64,000 nucleotides of DNA, from the NCBI GenBank assembly GCA_033032175.1, contig CM065310.1:186001-250000 (forward strand), read 5' to 3'. This document shows, one piece after another, positions 13,765-24,051 of this stretch (its first letter is position 1; every line of letters starts with the position of its first letter). Position numbers and translations under genes: made by a program. The DNA is from Saturnia japonica. Lineage: Eukaryota; Arthropoda; Insecta; Lepidoptera; Saturniidae. Under the pieces are notes generated by a model. The model was not told the DNA's origin. It did no database searches and saw only the letters and a program-made list of their open reading frames with translations.

Positions 13765-13793
13765 TTCCGACTCACCTGAAACAAATTAAACGC
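13765..13793 (-). promoter_or_regulatory. Splice-like or recursive-splice-like site
   Basis: The minus strand reads tttaatttgtttCAG|GTGAGT, with the junction between 13776 and 13775. A pyrimidine-rich run, CAG and a near-perfect donor are joined directly. It could be read as an acceptor, a donor or a zero-length recursive splice site of a long intron. A downstream GTATGT at about 13735-13740 could serve as a donor for a 36-nt exon. Confidence 0.25.
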
Positions 13794-14180
13794 ATATTTA
13801 AACTCGCACATAGTTTGTACTTCTTTTTTTATATATTTATTTAGATTCTAACTGCTCAGATATTGACTTTCAATAAATTATAACCTTTTTGTGCAACATC
13901 AGCAAGTGCTTACGATTTCCTATACGTTAATAACAATTTCAATTTTTAATGTTCTCTGTTGTATCCATCAGCGTTAATGTACCTTTCTACCAATGAAAGA
14001 AGTTTTGTAATTGTATCAGTAGTTCCAGAGATTGCCTTCTGTAAACTTATTTTAACTTTTAAACTTCTTCTATATATACATTCTGTCAAAAAACTATCAG
14101 TAATGGATCATTTTTTTAAGGTTCCAAATTACATTTTTTTTGTTCTTAGATTAATTAGTTGCATCTGTCATTTAGTTTAA

Positions 14181-15370
14181 ATACAGTGACTGTTTTTAGT
14201 AAGATCATATCTAGTGTGTATTGCGAATTTGATAATGGACAAAATCATCGAACAAAGAGTTTGTCTTGAATTTTGCATCGCCAATGGAATTTCGTGTTCG
14301 GAGACACTGAAAATTTTACAGAAGGATTGCGGTGAATCGACTTTATTAAAAACACGTGCTTATGAGTGGTATAAAGCGTTCAAAAACGGTCAAGATATGC
14401 TGGGAGATTTGTCTCGTCCTGGTAGGCCACCATCGTCTTCAATTGAAGTTTCAAATTAAGTGACTGTAAATTCTGGATCCTGGAAATTGAGAGAGGTAGC
14501 CGCTGAAGTTTGTGTGTCTCATGAGTTGATCCGTATCATTTTACATAATCACTTGGGCATTAAACATGTTGGTGCTCGGTTAGTCTCAAAGACCTGAATT
14601 TTCTCCAAAGACAGTCTCGCATAAGAGTCACTGAGGACATTTTAGAACGAGTCAATTGCGACCCAACATTCATGAAACGCATTATTACTGATGTCGAGGC
14701 GTGGGTTTACGAGTTTGGCATGCACATTAGTAAACAAGCTTCGGAGTGGCGCCTTCCAATTGAACTGTAATCGAAAAAACCACGCCAAAGTTGATCAAAA
14801 GTCTTAAACATGTTCACTGTTTTCTTTGAGTATCGCGGTGTTGTGCATTGTGCGTTATGCGGCGTTTAAGAGAGCAAATTCGAAGAAAAAGTCAGTTTTC
14901 TGGAAAGAAAATTATTGGATTTTGCACCACAATGATGCACCTTCGCAGAAGGCCATCACTGTGAACGAATTTTTGACTATATAATCAACAAATACCATCG
15001 AGCAACCACCTTATTCACCAGATAAGGATCCAGTCGACTCCTTTCTTTTTCTTAAACTAAAATTACCACTTCCTGGCAACTGTTTTCATTCGGTAGAAGA
15101 CATTAAAAAAAATCGCGACGAAAACTAAACTCAGTTCCGGAAAAAGCGTTTAAAAATATTTTGATGATTGGATTATTTGTTGGCGTAAGTGTATCGTTTC
15201 TTAAGGAGCATACTTTGAAGGCGATAGAAATAATTTGGATGAATAACTAACATTTTGTGTATTACTGATCTTTTCCGAGTACTTGTTTGACAGAGTAGTA
15301 ATATAAAATTTGATGAATTCGATTTAATATGTGGTTTCATACTTGGTATATTATTTAGTACACCTTAAAA
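14181..15370 (+). pseudogene. Mariner transposase relic
   Basis: The 5' part, from ATG at 14235, reads EQRVCLEFCIANGISCSETL...KTRAYEWYKAFKNGQD...LSRPGRPPSSS, which is the paired-HTH region of mariner (Tc1/mariner superfamily, DD34D). A stop follows at 14457. Later pieces lie in shifted frames: WKLREVAAEVCVSHELI, then IITDVEAWVYEF, where the family has IT-G-D-E-x-WVY, so the first catalytic Asp appears lost. Next come FFEYRGVVH, LHHNDAPSQKA (family HHDNAPSH, two residues swapped) and PPYSPDKDPVDSFLF, where the third Asp survives. The ending YFEGDRNNLDE and a stop lie near 15250. Subterminal inverted motifs attctgtcaaa (about 14082) and tttgacagag (about 15287) may belong to the ends, but exact TIRs are not resolved. 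It is clearly inactive. Confidence 0.9.
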
Positions 15371-16051
15371 CAGTATGATACCAAAACACAAAGGTGTAAT
15401 TGGATCGTGGCATAAACTAACAATAACATGAAAAGGTGAGGTATCCAAGTCTACTAATGACATTGTACACAAGTGCGGCGCGGCGCGGCGCGGCGCCAAC
15501 CGACCCGGGACCAGCGACGCGCGACCCGCGACCCACAACCCGATGCGATTCTAACTACACTAACAGAGGTCAAAAAAATTAATATTAAAATTCACGTAAT
15601 GAATAAAATGACTAACTTATAAAATTAATAGACTTTTTTTCATAAACAATTCGAGATTACAACTTCAGGACCACAGTTTGTGTAACGTTGTATAAAATAT
15701 GATATACTAAAATTATCCATAAAATACACGACGCACTAAGCCTTCAAGTGCCCATTCTTTATTTTAATAAAAAAAAGGGTAGCGGTGGATGAGAATAAAC
15801 GTATATTTTTTTACAAACATGTGAACAAACTATATGAACAGGAGAACAGGAATGAACAGTCTGTTTGGTTCTTTATTGTTGTTAGGTAAGTACGTTTATT
15901 ACAGGGGTCTGTGTCCGCAACAAGTGCAGTTACCCGACTTGTCGCATTACACGCTCGCTTGCCGCTTGCCGCTTGCTGCCTGCCGGTTACCGCGCCGCGT
16001 CGCGCCGTTTACCGTGTCGACAGTTTTTTTTACGCTTGACTTTATTTTATA
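15371..16051. other. Unique DNA with two GC-rich tandem spots
   Basis: Contains a GCGCG-type run at 15475-15497 followed by GC-rich flank to about 15545, and a GCTTGCC-type run at 15956-16010. A plus-strand TAG|GTAAGT after a pyrimidine-rich run (junction 15884/15885) is another splice-like motif. The 15834-16055 frame is not recognised. Confidence 0.4.
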
Positions 16052-16150
16052 CTAACGGCCCGTCCCATCTTCGCACGGGTACTATTTACAAATTTGTGTA
16101 TTTTATGTTAAAAAAGCCACAATTCGAGTTTATCACTGTAATATGATAGA
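16052..16150 (-). mobile_element. 99-bp Helitron-type relic
   Basis: On the minus strand it starts TCTATCATAT (16150) and ends with a GC-rich stem, cgtgcgaagatgggacgggc, then TTAG (family CTAG/CTRR) at 16052. It sits exactly between an A and a T, the insertion site preference of Helitrons. The 3' hairpin resembles that of the coding Helitron relic at 27145-29113. At 99 bases it is extremely short. Confidence 0.6.
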
Positions 16151-16164
16151 TCAGAACTTCATAA

Positions 16165-16350
16165 CTGCCTTATTAGTCTAGTGGTCCTAAACGCAATTGT
16201 TATGCTCGAGGTACTAGGTTCGATTCCCAGGTCAAGCAAAGTGTTATCAGGGTTTTCTATTAGATTCTCAGTAGCAGCTTGGAATTTAGCTTTGTGCTCG
16301 ATTATTGAAAATAGGCGCGCCTCATATTACTCATGGCCTAAAACATGAAG
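16165..16350 (+). mobile_element. tRNA-derived SINE, 5' part
   Basis: An A-box TAGTCTAGTGG (16174-16184) and a B-box GGTTCGATTCC (16217-16227) have tRNA spacing and drive RNA polymerase III in such elements. The following body (gtgctcgattattgaaaataggc and on) matches the middle of the minus-strand SINE at 55545-55812. It is not a functional tRNA gene, because no acceptor stem is closed. The 3' half is missing or diverged. Confidence 0.8.
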
Positions 16351-16540
16351 TTAAAAATGGCTACAATTACTCGGACTCTTCTCTAGGCTTTTTGAAAAAC
16401 TACAATTCTTTGGAACATTAATTTGATGTATCTCATAAGGTTTAGGCAGCGTAAGCCATGTAAGCGCTCGATAATCATTTTTTAATGACTTGATTACAAA
16501 TCACTGAATTTTCTCTACTATAAAAAAACTTAATTGGAAT

Positions 16541-16690
16541 GTTACAGCTTTACCGGGCTCGGGGGCGAGCGCTTTAGGCACTCAGCCGCGAAAGCGTGGG
16601 CAAACAAGCGCGCAAGGGTGCTAAAGTGGACGGACCTCGGCTTGGGCTGTTGTCGCGATTGCAAAGAAGTCGCGATCTCCTTGACATTAT
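16541..16690 (-). mobile_element. Jockey LINE 3'-UTR fragment
   Basis: Diverged match to the 3' UTR of the two full-length Jockey elements, in the same orientation: tacagctt-accgg, cgggggcgagcgc, gcactcagccgcgaaag, cggacctcggct and aagtcgcgatct all align in order. No coding part remains. Confidence 0.85.
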
Positions 16691-16984
16691 ATAAGATGCT
16701 TCACGACAAACGTTTTTATTTTGAAATTAAACAATAAACAGGAAAACAATATGTAACAACGATTTATCATTTCTAAGAAAAACAATAGAAATCCCATTAC
16801 ACAAGTGCAGTTTCAATATTAAATTACGGACAAACATTTAAATCAGTTTTAAGGTATGAAACAATAATAATCAACTAATTAGAAACAACAACAAAAAAAT
16901 TATAAAAAACAATAATTTTTAAGTATTAGTAATTAGTATTGTTATTTACAAAATAGCTACTATCCACAGCTTACCAATAGTTAT

Positions 16985-17335
16985 AATTAATCTGTAGTGG
17001 CGTATCACTTATTTTCAATAACAGCACTGCAACGACGTGGCTTAGATTCAATCAATTTCATACATTTTTCTAGGGGGATTGAATTCCATGCTTCAACAAA
17101 TGCTTCATATAGTTCGTTTTGACTGGTGTTACGTTTGTTTGAGAATTTCTTTTTAACAGTATACCAGAGATTTTCTATCGGGTTTAAATCCGGACTATTT
17201 GCTGGCCAGTCTAAAACGGATATACGCTGTTCGCTAAAGAAACATTTGACGCTATTGGTCGTGTGTTTAGGGTCATTGTCATGCTGAAAGATCCAGGTTA
17301 CAGGAAAATGATCGTCCGAGTAGGGAATGATCTAT
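16985..17335 (-). pseudogene. Tc1-like transposase, C-terminal fragment
   Basis: The minus strand reads FQHDNDPKHTTNSVK, then LDWPANSPDLNPIENLW, then SIPLEKCMKLIESKPRRCSAVIENK and a stop. These are the second Asp and the final Glu of the DD34E catalytic core of Tc1-family transposases, with the usual C-terminal tail. The stop falls where the family normally has Gly (NKGY). The DNA-binding half and the first Asp are missing. It is a truncated, inactive copy. Confidence 0.9.
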
Positions 17336-17599
17336 ATGTATGTAAATGAACAGTTATTTGCCTAGTTGACGAGTCACAAATTTTATTTTTTCCCATTTTG
17401 AACAAAATAAAATTCAGATTAAATTTTGATATGCCGCCAAAATAATAGAAAAAGCCAAGAAATAAATGTTAGTCTCCAATTTCAAAAAAAGAACGAGCTA
17501 TGAATGCTTTTTTTTTAATGTTTCTAATTAGGCGTCCAAGCGGCCAGTAACAGAAAATAAAATAAGACTTATTTTGTAATTAAAAGTAAGATCAATATC

Positions 17600-18866
17600 A
17601 AAATAATCTTTATCCAATTTAGGCCCTAAGAAGGCACTTATGAACGTCAAAACACTACTGCCGGTTCGGAAAATATCCCAGACATCGAGAAGAACCGGTA
17701 AGAAACTCGATCAGGTTTATCTTTTTTTTTGTTAACTGTAAAAATATTACAAATATAACACGTACAATAATAATATATTAGTGGATGCACAGAGAGGGAG
17801 TTACTTCCAGACATCACTATCATTCAGATAATGATCCACCCCATAATAAATAACCTTTTGACTGTAAAACCCGCTTGACATGGTCCTTGAACTTGTTGTC
17901 CGGTAAATCAGTAATGTGCTTCGGAATTTTGTTACAGAACCTAACACTATTACCTAAAAAACTTTTATTAGTCTTACTAAGTCTAAAACACGGTACGACA
18001 AATTTATCTTTATTTCTAGTATTTACATTGTGCTGATCTTTGACAAAATCCAGTTTGTCTAAGTTTTTACGGACATACATTAAGTTATCAAAGATGTATT
18101 GGGAGGGCAAAGTTAAAATACTAAATTCCTGGAACTTGTTCTTTAGTGATTCGCGGGGTCTCATATTTTCAATTGCTCGAACTGCCCGCTTTTGTAATAT
18201 AAATATGGTATCTACCTCAGCTGCTGAACCCCACAGCAAAATACCGTAAGATATTAAGCTATGAAAGTAAGTGAAGTAGACTAACCTAGCGGTGGCAATA
18301 TCTGTTAACTGGCGAATTTTGCGTACTGCGAATGCAGCAGAACTTAATCTTCCCGCCAAAGTTTTAATATGCGGTCCCCACTGTAATTTTGAATCAAGGG
18401 TAATGCCCAAGAAAACAATACTATCAACTAAGCTTAATAAATTCCCTTCTATCTTGATACTACTATCAACACGCCAAACATTGGGCAAGACAAATCACAT
18501 ACATTTGGTTTTGTTTCGATTTACTAGTAAATTATTTAAAGCAAACCAGTCAGAGATTTTAAATAAGGTGTTGTTTAACTGCCTAAGCTCCGAATCTATT
18601 CTTTTCACTTTGAATGTAAGTGAAGTGTCGTCTGCAAAAAGAACCAAGCCAGCACCATTTTCAACCTCGAACAGTAGATCGTTTATATAAACGAGAAACA
18701 AAAATGGTTCCAACATCGAGCCCTGAGGGACGCCGGTTCTAACCAATGATCCCGAAGAGGTTGCTCCATTTACACTTATTTTCTGACAGCGCTCTGTTAA
18801 ATAAAAAACTATGAGGTCGAGAGAAGTTTCACGCACACCATAGTGTTTTAGCTTCAGTATAAGCGA
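17600..18866 (-). pseudogene. LINE A, 3' part (RT palm, thumb, C-terminus, 3' UTR)
   Basis: Minus-strand frames 18495-18836 and 17820-18488 are separated by one in-frame TGA at about 18489. The first carries GVPQGS (residues 35-40) and the catalytic FADDTS (67-72). The second carries FLGITLDSKLQWGPHI, SLISYGILLWG and the tail LGNSVRFCNKIPKHITDLP. The 3' UTR runs to an AATAAAG-like end near 17600. The RT continues at 19734, so the element was split by the solo LTR. It belongs to the Jockey/CR1/L2 group of LINEs; the exact clade is not settled. A 3' fragment of the same family is at 60947-61425. Confidence 0.85.
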
Positions 18867-19733
18867 TGTTGGCGACAGAACAGTGTTTTTTCGTGTCTTA
18901 GGTTAAGGTATTTTGTGTTATTATTATATTGATGTGTCATATATTATGTATTACAATAAAATAGATTAATATTAACAATATTATAGAAAAATGTAAGCGA
19001 ATACGCTACATTACAAGTTGCATGTGGTATGTTAAGAGATATATAAACGATTATGTATTGTGTGTCACATATGTGAAAATATAGCTAATATAGAACAGAT
19101 TAACATATAAAGTAAGCCAATAGGTTAAGTATGTCAAAAGTTATAGAGATTTTACGAGCAGAAAATAGTGATGTCGCCCGTAAATTACATTGTTTTTGGC
19201 TTATGTACGGAATGTATATGTAATGTATATTATAAGTGAATATGTAATGGATAGATAATTCAAAGAGGAACATTTTGATATATAACATGTGTACATAGGA
19301 TGTATAATGAGAGAAATATAAAGAGTTTAACAGGGCAACCAAAGCGAAAAGTAAAGTTAAACATGAAATAAACACGAAATAAAACGGGGCTCTCTTTACG
19401 GTCATTCCTCGAACCACTTAAGCTCGAAGAAGGGCCGTATTGGGCACGGTGCAATTCAACGAGTCTACTACGAGTAACTACAAGAAGAAAGCTTTGGTCG
19501 TCCTGCGAACAATCTACGGTCAAGATATCGAGTTTCATTGAAGACCCGGCACCTCAAGCGGTCGTGCATTATTGCACCCCCCGGACCCCCTCACCACCAA
19601 CATCACGCCGCCCACTGGCATCCGTACGGTATCTACGAGACGGGCATCCGGCGCAACAAAACGCCCGTCCAAACCGGGGAAACGTCACACCCCCCCCTCC
19701 CTCACGCAGAGGGGAAGTGACGCGTACCCAACA
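18867..19733 (+). mobile_element. Solo LTR (867 bp) inserted in LINE A
   Basis: The insert begins TGTTGGCGACAG and ends GTACCCAACA, so its ends form the perfect inverted TGTTGG/CCAACA expected of an LTR. It is flanked by agcga (18862-18866) and agcgt (19734-19738), a 5-bp target duplication with one mismatch. Removing it joins the LINE frame precisely (FDCVDHSTL to LKLKHYG). AATAAA signals near 19365-19380 set the plus orientation. No primer-binding site or internal gene remains, so this is a recombination remnant of a Bel/Pao- or gypsy-like element; which of the two is not determined. Frames inside it (19100-19538, 19538-19826) are spurious. Confidence 0.85.
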
Positions 19734-20370
19734 AGCGTACTGTGGTCAACGCAGTCGAAGGCCTTTGAGAGATCACAGAACACACCGATTGCATCCTGCG
19801 ACTCCTCCCAAGCCCTAGATATATGACTTAGCACTGTTGCACCAGCGTCAGTGGTTGATTTAGATGTTGTGAAACCATATTGCCGTGCATCCAAAATCTC
19901 TTGTGCTTTGAAATATTGTACTAGCTGCTTGAGCATAATTTTCTCAAAAATCTTACGAATCGACGGAAGTACAGAAATTGGTCTATAATTTCCAATATTA
20001 CTTCTACAACCTGATTTGAATAAAGGAACTACTTTACTTATTTTCATTAAATTAGGGAAAGTCCCTGTTTCTATGCACTGATTAAATATATTAGCCAGAT
20101 ATGGTGAAATATTGTTATTTATGGACTGAACTACGATTACTGACATACCCCAAATATCTTCAGTATTTTTTTAAGTTTAATTGTTTAAAAGTCCTTAATA
20201 TTTCACCTGCACTAACAGATGTAACAGAATATTTAGAATCCACAGGTGTAATAAGATTATCCAAAAGTGATGCAGCGCCATGGGGTGATGATATTATATT
20301 TTTTGTTACTACTAAGGGTATATTTGTGAAATAATCCTGGAAAACAGTTGCTACCTCTGAACTGTTTGAG
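19734..20370 (-). pseudogene. LINE A, 5' part (RT fingers and first palm motif)
   Basis: The minus-strand frame from 20146 reads PLFKSGCRSNIGNYRPISVLPSI in two adjacent blocks, ARQYGFTTSKSTTDA, and the catalytic palm FCDLSKAFDCVDHSTL, ending at the solo LTR. Further upstream, in shifted frames, are VATVFQDYFTNIPLV and ILRTFKQLNLKK, which are typical of the region before the RT fingers. A frameshift lies near 20150. No endonuclease is found. The relic ends at 20370 against the A-rich tail of LINE B. Confidence 0.85.
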
Positions 20371-21505
20371 ATATTTATTTATTTATTTATTTACACATTA
20401 TGCGTTAAATACGCAATGGCGGACTTAATGCCTAAGGCATTCTCTGCCAGTCAACCATTAGGTGATGCAGAGATAAATGTTGGTAGGTGTAAAAAGTAAG
20501 GGTTTTTTGAAACTATGTTTAATCCTGATTCCATAAGGAAGCTCATTCCATAGGAGAATAGATTGGATATAGAAAGATGAATGTACTACACCGGAAGTAT
20601 GGACAGGACAGCAAAGAATAAGATTATTAGAAGAGCGAAGGTTAAGGTCATGATTAGAGTATAAAAACTGAAAATGTGGAGTTAAGTAACAGGGAGTGTT
20701 GGAAGAAAATAGAATAGAATACAGAGTTGTCAGAGCCCGACACTGGCGTATGGGCAACCAATTAAGCTCTGAACGATGACTCGATATATGGTCATACTTA
20801 CGAAGATTAAAAACAAATCGAATGCAATTGTTGAGTAATCTGTCAAGTTTGTTAAGAAGGTCAGCGTTAAGATCGTAAAAGCACACATCACCATAGTCAA
20901 TTATAGGAAATATTATAGATTGCACTAGCATGGTTTTCGTTTTAACTGGGAGAAAATTTTTCAGGCGATAAAAAGACTTTAGAGTACCGATCACTTTCTG
21001 ACTAACCTTGGAAATATGAGTTCTCCAATCCAATTTGGCATCAATGTGTAAACCAAGGTCCTTTACTTCCGTACTAAACGGTATGACAAGATCACTGAAA
21101 ATAATCTGAGGCAGCGAGCTGAAGTCTATTCTGGTAATCATACGAGAGCTCCCTATTACAATTGCTTGACATTTGGAAGGATTAACTGATAAGCCAAATT
21201 TCTCAGACCAATCCCTTAAGGCATTTAGATCCCGGTTAATAGTATAAATTGCATCTGATAGAGAATCTACTGCGGCCTGTGTGTATAATTGCAGGTCATC
21301 AGCATACAAATGATACGTACATCGCAGTTCATGAGTTAAAAGGTTAATAAAGAGGGGAAAAAAGAAGAGGTGAAAGTATACCTCCCTGAGGGACGCCAGC
21401 ACCAAGCTCACACCAATTAGACGTAGCCCTATCTATACGAACCGATTGCTGTCGTCCCTTTAGATATGAAACGAACCATGCCAGTGCTTCTAATGAGATA
21501 TTATA
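20371..21505 (-). pseudogene. LINE B reverse transcriptase (5'-truncated)
   Basis: On the minus strand near 21380-21410 the sequence encodes ELGAGVPQGGILSP, then a one-base frameshift, then the 20458-21411 frame with YHLYADDLQLYTQ (catalytic), GLSVNPSKCQAIVIG, DLGLHIDAKLDWRTHI and ELNWLPIRQCRALTTLY, ending ITICLSM-type residues. Upstream lies EALAWFVSYLKGRQQSVRI. The 3' tail is a (TAAA)n run (20372-20393). It belongs to the Jockey/CR1/L2 group but to a different family from LINE A. The fingers, first palm Asp and endonuclease are missing. Confidence 0.85.
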
Positions 21506-21821
21506 ATGAGAGAGAATAGATATGAGATATGTATAGAGATATGTATATATATATATATAAAGATATGTACTCCCTCGACGTTTAGATTAAGCGAATTATC
21601 ATTTTTCCTTTTTTGTCCTGTTTGTTTATTTATTATATGCCAAACAGTTTTAGTCATATGTTTTATATTTTATGCATTTAATGAGTTTTTTATTCAAGTG
21701 GATATTATGCATGATTATTAATTATTGAATGTGTATATTTTTTATGAACATTTGTACGTTGAAGTTATACTTTCTTTATTTATAAAAAGTGTTTCTAATT
21801 ATATGACCACAACTATACATG
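21506..21821. other. AT-rich DNA with TA microsatellite
   Basis: Contains (TA)n at about 21544-21558. The 71-codon frame is low complexity and AT-driven. No gene is seen. Confidence 0.5.
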
Positions 21822-22083
21822 TACCTGGCTTCTGGGAGGAAGGAAGGAAATGTGTATATGTATTTAGTGATCTGAAATATGGTCTACACCATCTACCGTA
21901 AAAAAGAATAAAAAGGTTCCTTACAGAACCTATGTACCCTACATGTGTGGTGTGCATTTATGTATGAAAATATTGTGTGTAATGATGTATGTGGGTAGCT
22001 AAGTGATTGCATTGCACTTGTACCCCGCGGACGGCTGCCGGACTCAAGGGTTTCACACCGAGGAACGGACCCAGATATGTGGT
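21822..22083 (-). mobile_element. Jockey LINE 3'-end fragment
   Basis: Aligns in order with the full-length copies' 3' region: ctgggaggaaggaagga, acagaacctatgtacc, gtgtggtgtgca, tgggtagctaagtga, then gggtttcacaccgaggaac. The last piece is the boundary with the ORF2 C-terminal end. It is shorter and more diverged than the copies at 40-52 kb. No coding capacity remains. Confidence 0.85.
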
Positions 22084-22245
22084 GAGTGTTATGTACTACA
22101 ATTAGGAAGGCTCAGGTTCATGTTAGGGAATTCGAATCCACATGTTACGGTGTAGGTATAGTAAGCGCGGTACCTCTGAATCAGCATCTATTTGAAAATT
22201 TAATAACATTATTAAAAATATTTCAATTAATTAGCTGATAATACG

Positions 22246-22352
22246 TATTCCGTATATTCCAACTTTGGCAATGCGTTTGAGCTTGGGTCTAATTAAAATG
22301 TTTTCAAATGAAAACTTATTCTCAAAGCGTGAAGTAACATTTTTGAAGTACA
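22246..22352 (+). repeat. 107-bp direct duplication, copy 1
   Basis: Matches 22565-22671 at nearly every base (attccgtatattccaact ... aagcgtgaagtaaca). The copies are 319 bases apart, and the pogo-like end at 22352 starts exactly where this copy stops. The high identity suggests a recent event. Confidence 0.9.
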
Positions 22353-22425
22353 GTGTAAACTCTTTATAACGAAACTCAAGGAACTGAGCATTTTTTATCG
22401 TTATAGAGAGTTATCAAAATATGGA
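22352..22425 (+). mobile_element. Pogo/Tigger-like terminal hairpin fragment
   Basis: After a TA dinucleotide the sequence CAGTGTAAACTCTTTATAAC begins, like the CAGT...ATAACG ends of pogo-type elements. It folds back on itself (ctctttataacga / tcgttatagagag). The opposite end of the element is not found. The minus frame 22499-22699 ends KKRQTKLSDYM, which is faintly like pogo-type C-termini, but I do not call it a gene. Confidence 0.45.
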
Positions 22426-22564
22426 GCGAACAAAAAAAAAACAACCAAATTAACAAGAATTTTTAATATGTATGTCTTAGATAATAAATGCTTATAAATT
22501 ATTGTTTACACATATAGTCTGATAACTTTGTCTGACGTTTTTTGCTATGCCAGTACTTGTTTTG

Positions 22565-22671
22565 TATTCCGTATATTCCAACTTTGGCAATGCGTTTGTG
22601 CTTGGGTCTAATTAAAATGTTTTCAAATGAAAACTTATTCTCAAAGCGGAAAGTAACATTTTTCAAGTACA
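22565..22671 (+). repeat. 107-bp direct duplication, copy 2
   Basis: Second copy of the block at 22246-22352. Here the sequence continues aagtacatatataccTG instead of into the pogo-like end, so this may be the uninterrupted version of the target site. Confidence 0.9.
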
Positions 22672-24051
22672 TATATACCTGTAGACATATTTTTGTCAAA
22701 AGTCCACGTAATGGAAACGTTTAATCCTTTGAAATCTCTTTCGGTGCTTTGTCGTTCGTTGCTCGGTAATTGCGCTTCGCAAGAACTACCCTCAAAGTCT
22801 GGATTAAAATGTGCATCCTCCGTTCGCTCTCATTATTCTAATATAGTCTTTAATTACGCGGTGCTAAAGCCCATACTATTTCAACGAGGAAATAACAAGG
22901 CTTCTCAGCACGAAGCTTCTAAGAGCAATTAAACAGAGAGAGGTCATGTTCTCCTACACAGTATTAAAAAATGTACAGAAAAATCCGACAAGAAAAATGT
23001 GGTTTTTAAAACTATCCTTTTGTGTTCCGATTATTCTGTTGGAATCGAGAAAATAAATGAATCTTTGAGAGGAATAAAATATTATTCTGTTGGAATCGAG
23101 AAAATAAATGAATCTTTGAGAGGAATAAAATATTATTTTCAAGTATTGCTATGTAATTGATATTTTGAAATTAGTATAATATTCAAGATAAGTAAGGCAC
23201 AGATTTCTCTCTACTTGGGGCAGCTAGACTGGTAGAAAACCTCCAACCTTCAGACGATTGTAGACAAATAACCTGGTGATGTATTCTTGGGGTAGGGGGG
23301 TATAAGGTACCTATGGTATTATAAGCATCCATATACTACGATAGTCGCATACCATCAGGCGGGCCGTACGCTTATTTTCTACCTTATTAGTATAAAAAAA
23401 TTACAATACAGCTCAATATTGGTAATATCTTATCATTTACAGATTTATATATTTTATTTTAACAGTGTATTCGTACCAGTAGATATTCGATAATTTCCTA
23501 TTAGTGGGTAAGTACTAGTTGCACTCACTGTGGGTTCGCGAACAAACTTCCAGAACAGATAAAAAATAATGCATATAAATCGCACACGGAAATGATACTA
23601 TATTAATATAATGCACAACAGTGAAATTACTTTTGTATCACTGTTATTTCACATTTGTTTTGTGAAAATGTGCTATATTTTAAGAGCAAGGTCCCGTCGT
23701 CAGAACTAAATTTTTTTAGCTCATCAACCCTTGCTCACAATTCATATTTTCACGTGCCTAAATTTCAATGAATTCACAATTATCATTTGTTAATTTATGA
23801 AAGTTTTCTTCTTTTGACGAATTTAGTGAAAAGGAGTAAAAGTGGGATCTGCACGCACGTCATATAACGGAAGTGCGTCATAATGTAGTTAGACATAAAT
23901 GATAATAATGTAAATTAATATAATTGACTTTTTATTTTGTAAAAATAATTTAAAGGTGTATAAGTAAACTTTATTTTAATTTGATTCATTTATAATTGAT
24001 GACGTCAGTATGTTTGGGATATGTGAGGAACAGGGTGTAAAGTTCCTCATC
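22672..24051. other. AT-rich DNA, no gene; weak lepidopteran repeat near 23.3 kb
   Basis: The phrase accatcaggcgggccgta near 23350 resembles a very common lepidopteran repeat tail (a similar inverse phrase, ttacctgatggtaagta, occurs at 63100). The rest is unique AT-rich DNA apart from the tandem duplication at 23030. Confidence 0.4.
23030..23137 (+). repeat. 51-bp tandem duplication
   Basis: A 51-bp unit (starts attattctgttggaatcg, contains aaataaatgaatctttgag) occurs twice in perfect tandem (23030-23080, 23081-23131) plus a few bases of a third. The identity points to a recent duplication. The minus frame 22954-23142 is a by-product of it. Confidence 0.95.

Noticed and set aside
16165..16240. 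Possible tRNA gene (A- and B-box present)
   Set aside because: There is no closed acceptor stem or anticodon arm, and it continues into a SINE body. The same applies to 55735-55812.
19538..19826. Three overlapping plus-strand frames of 60-84 codons
   Set aside because: They lie in the U5-like end of the solo LTR, overlap in several frames and continue across the LTR/LINE border.
22499..22699. Minus frame ending KKRQTKLSDYM as a pogo transposase C-terminus
   Set aside because: The resemblance is limited to a few residues, and the frame crosses the 107-bp duplicated block, which looks non-coding.
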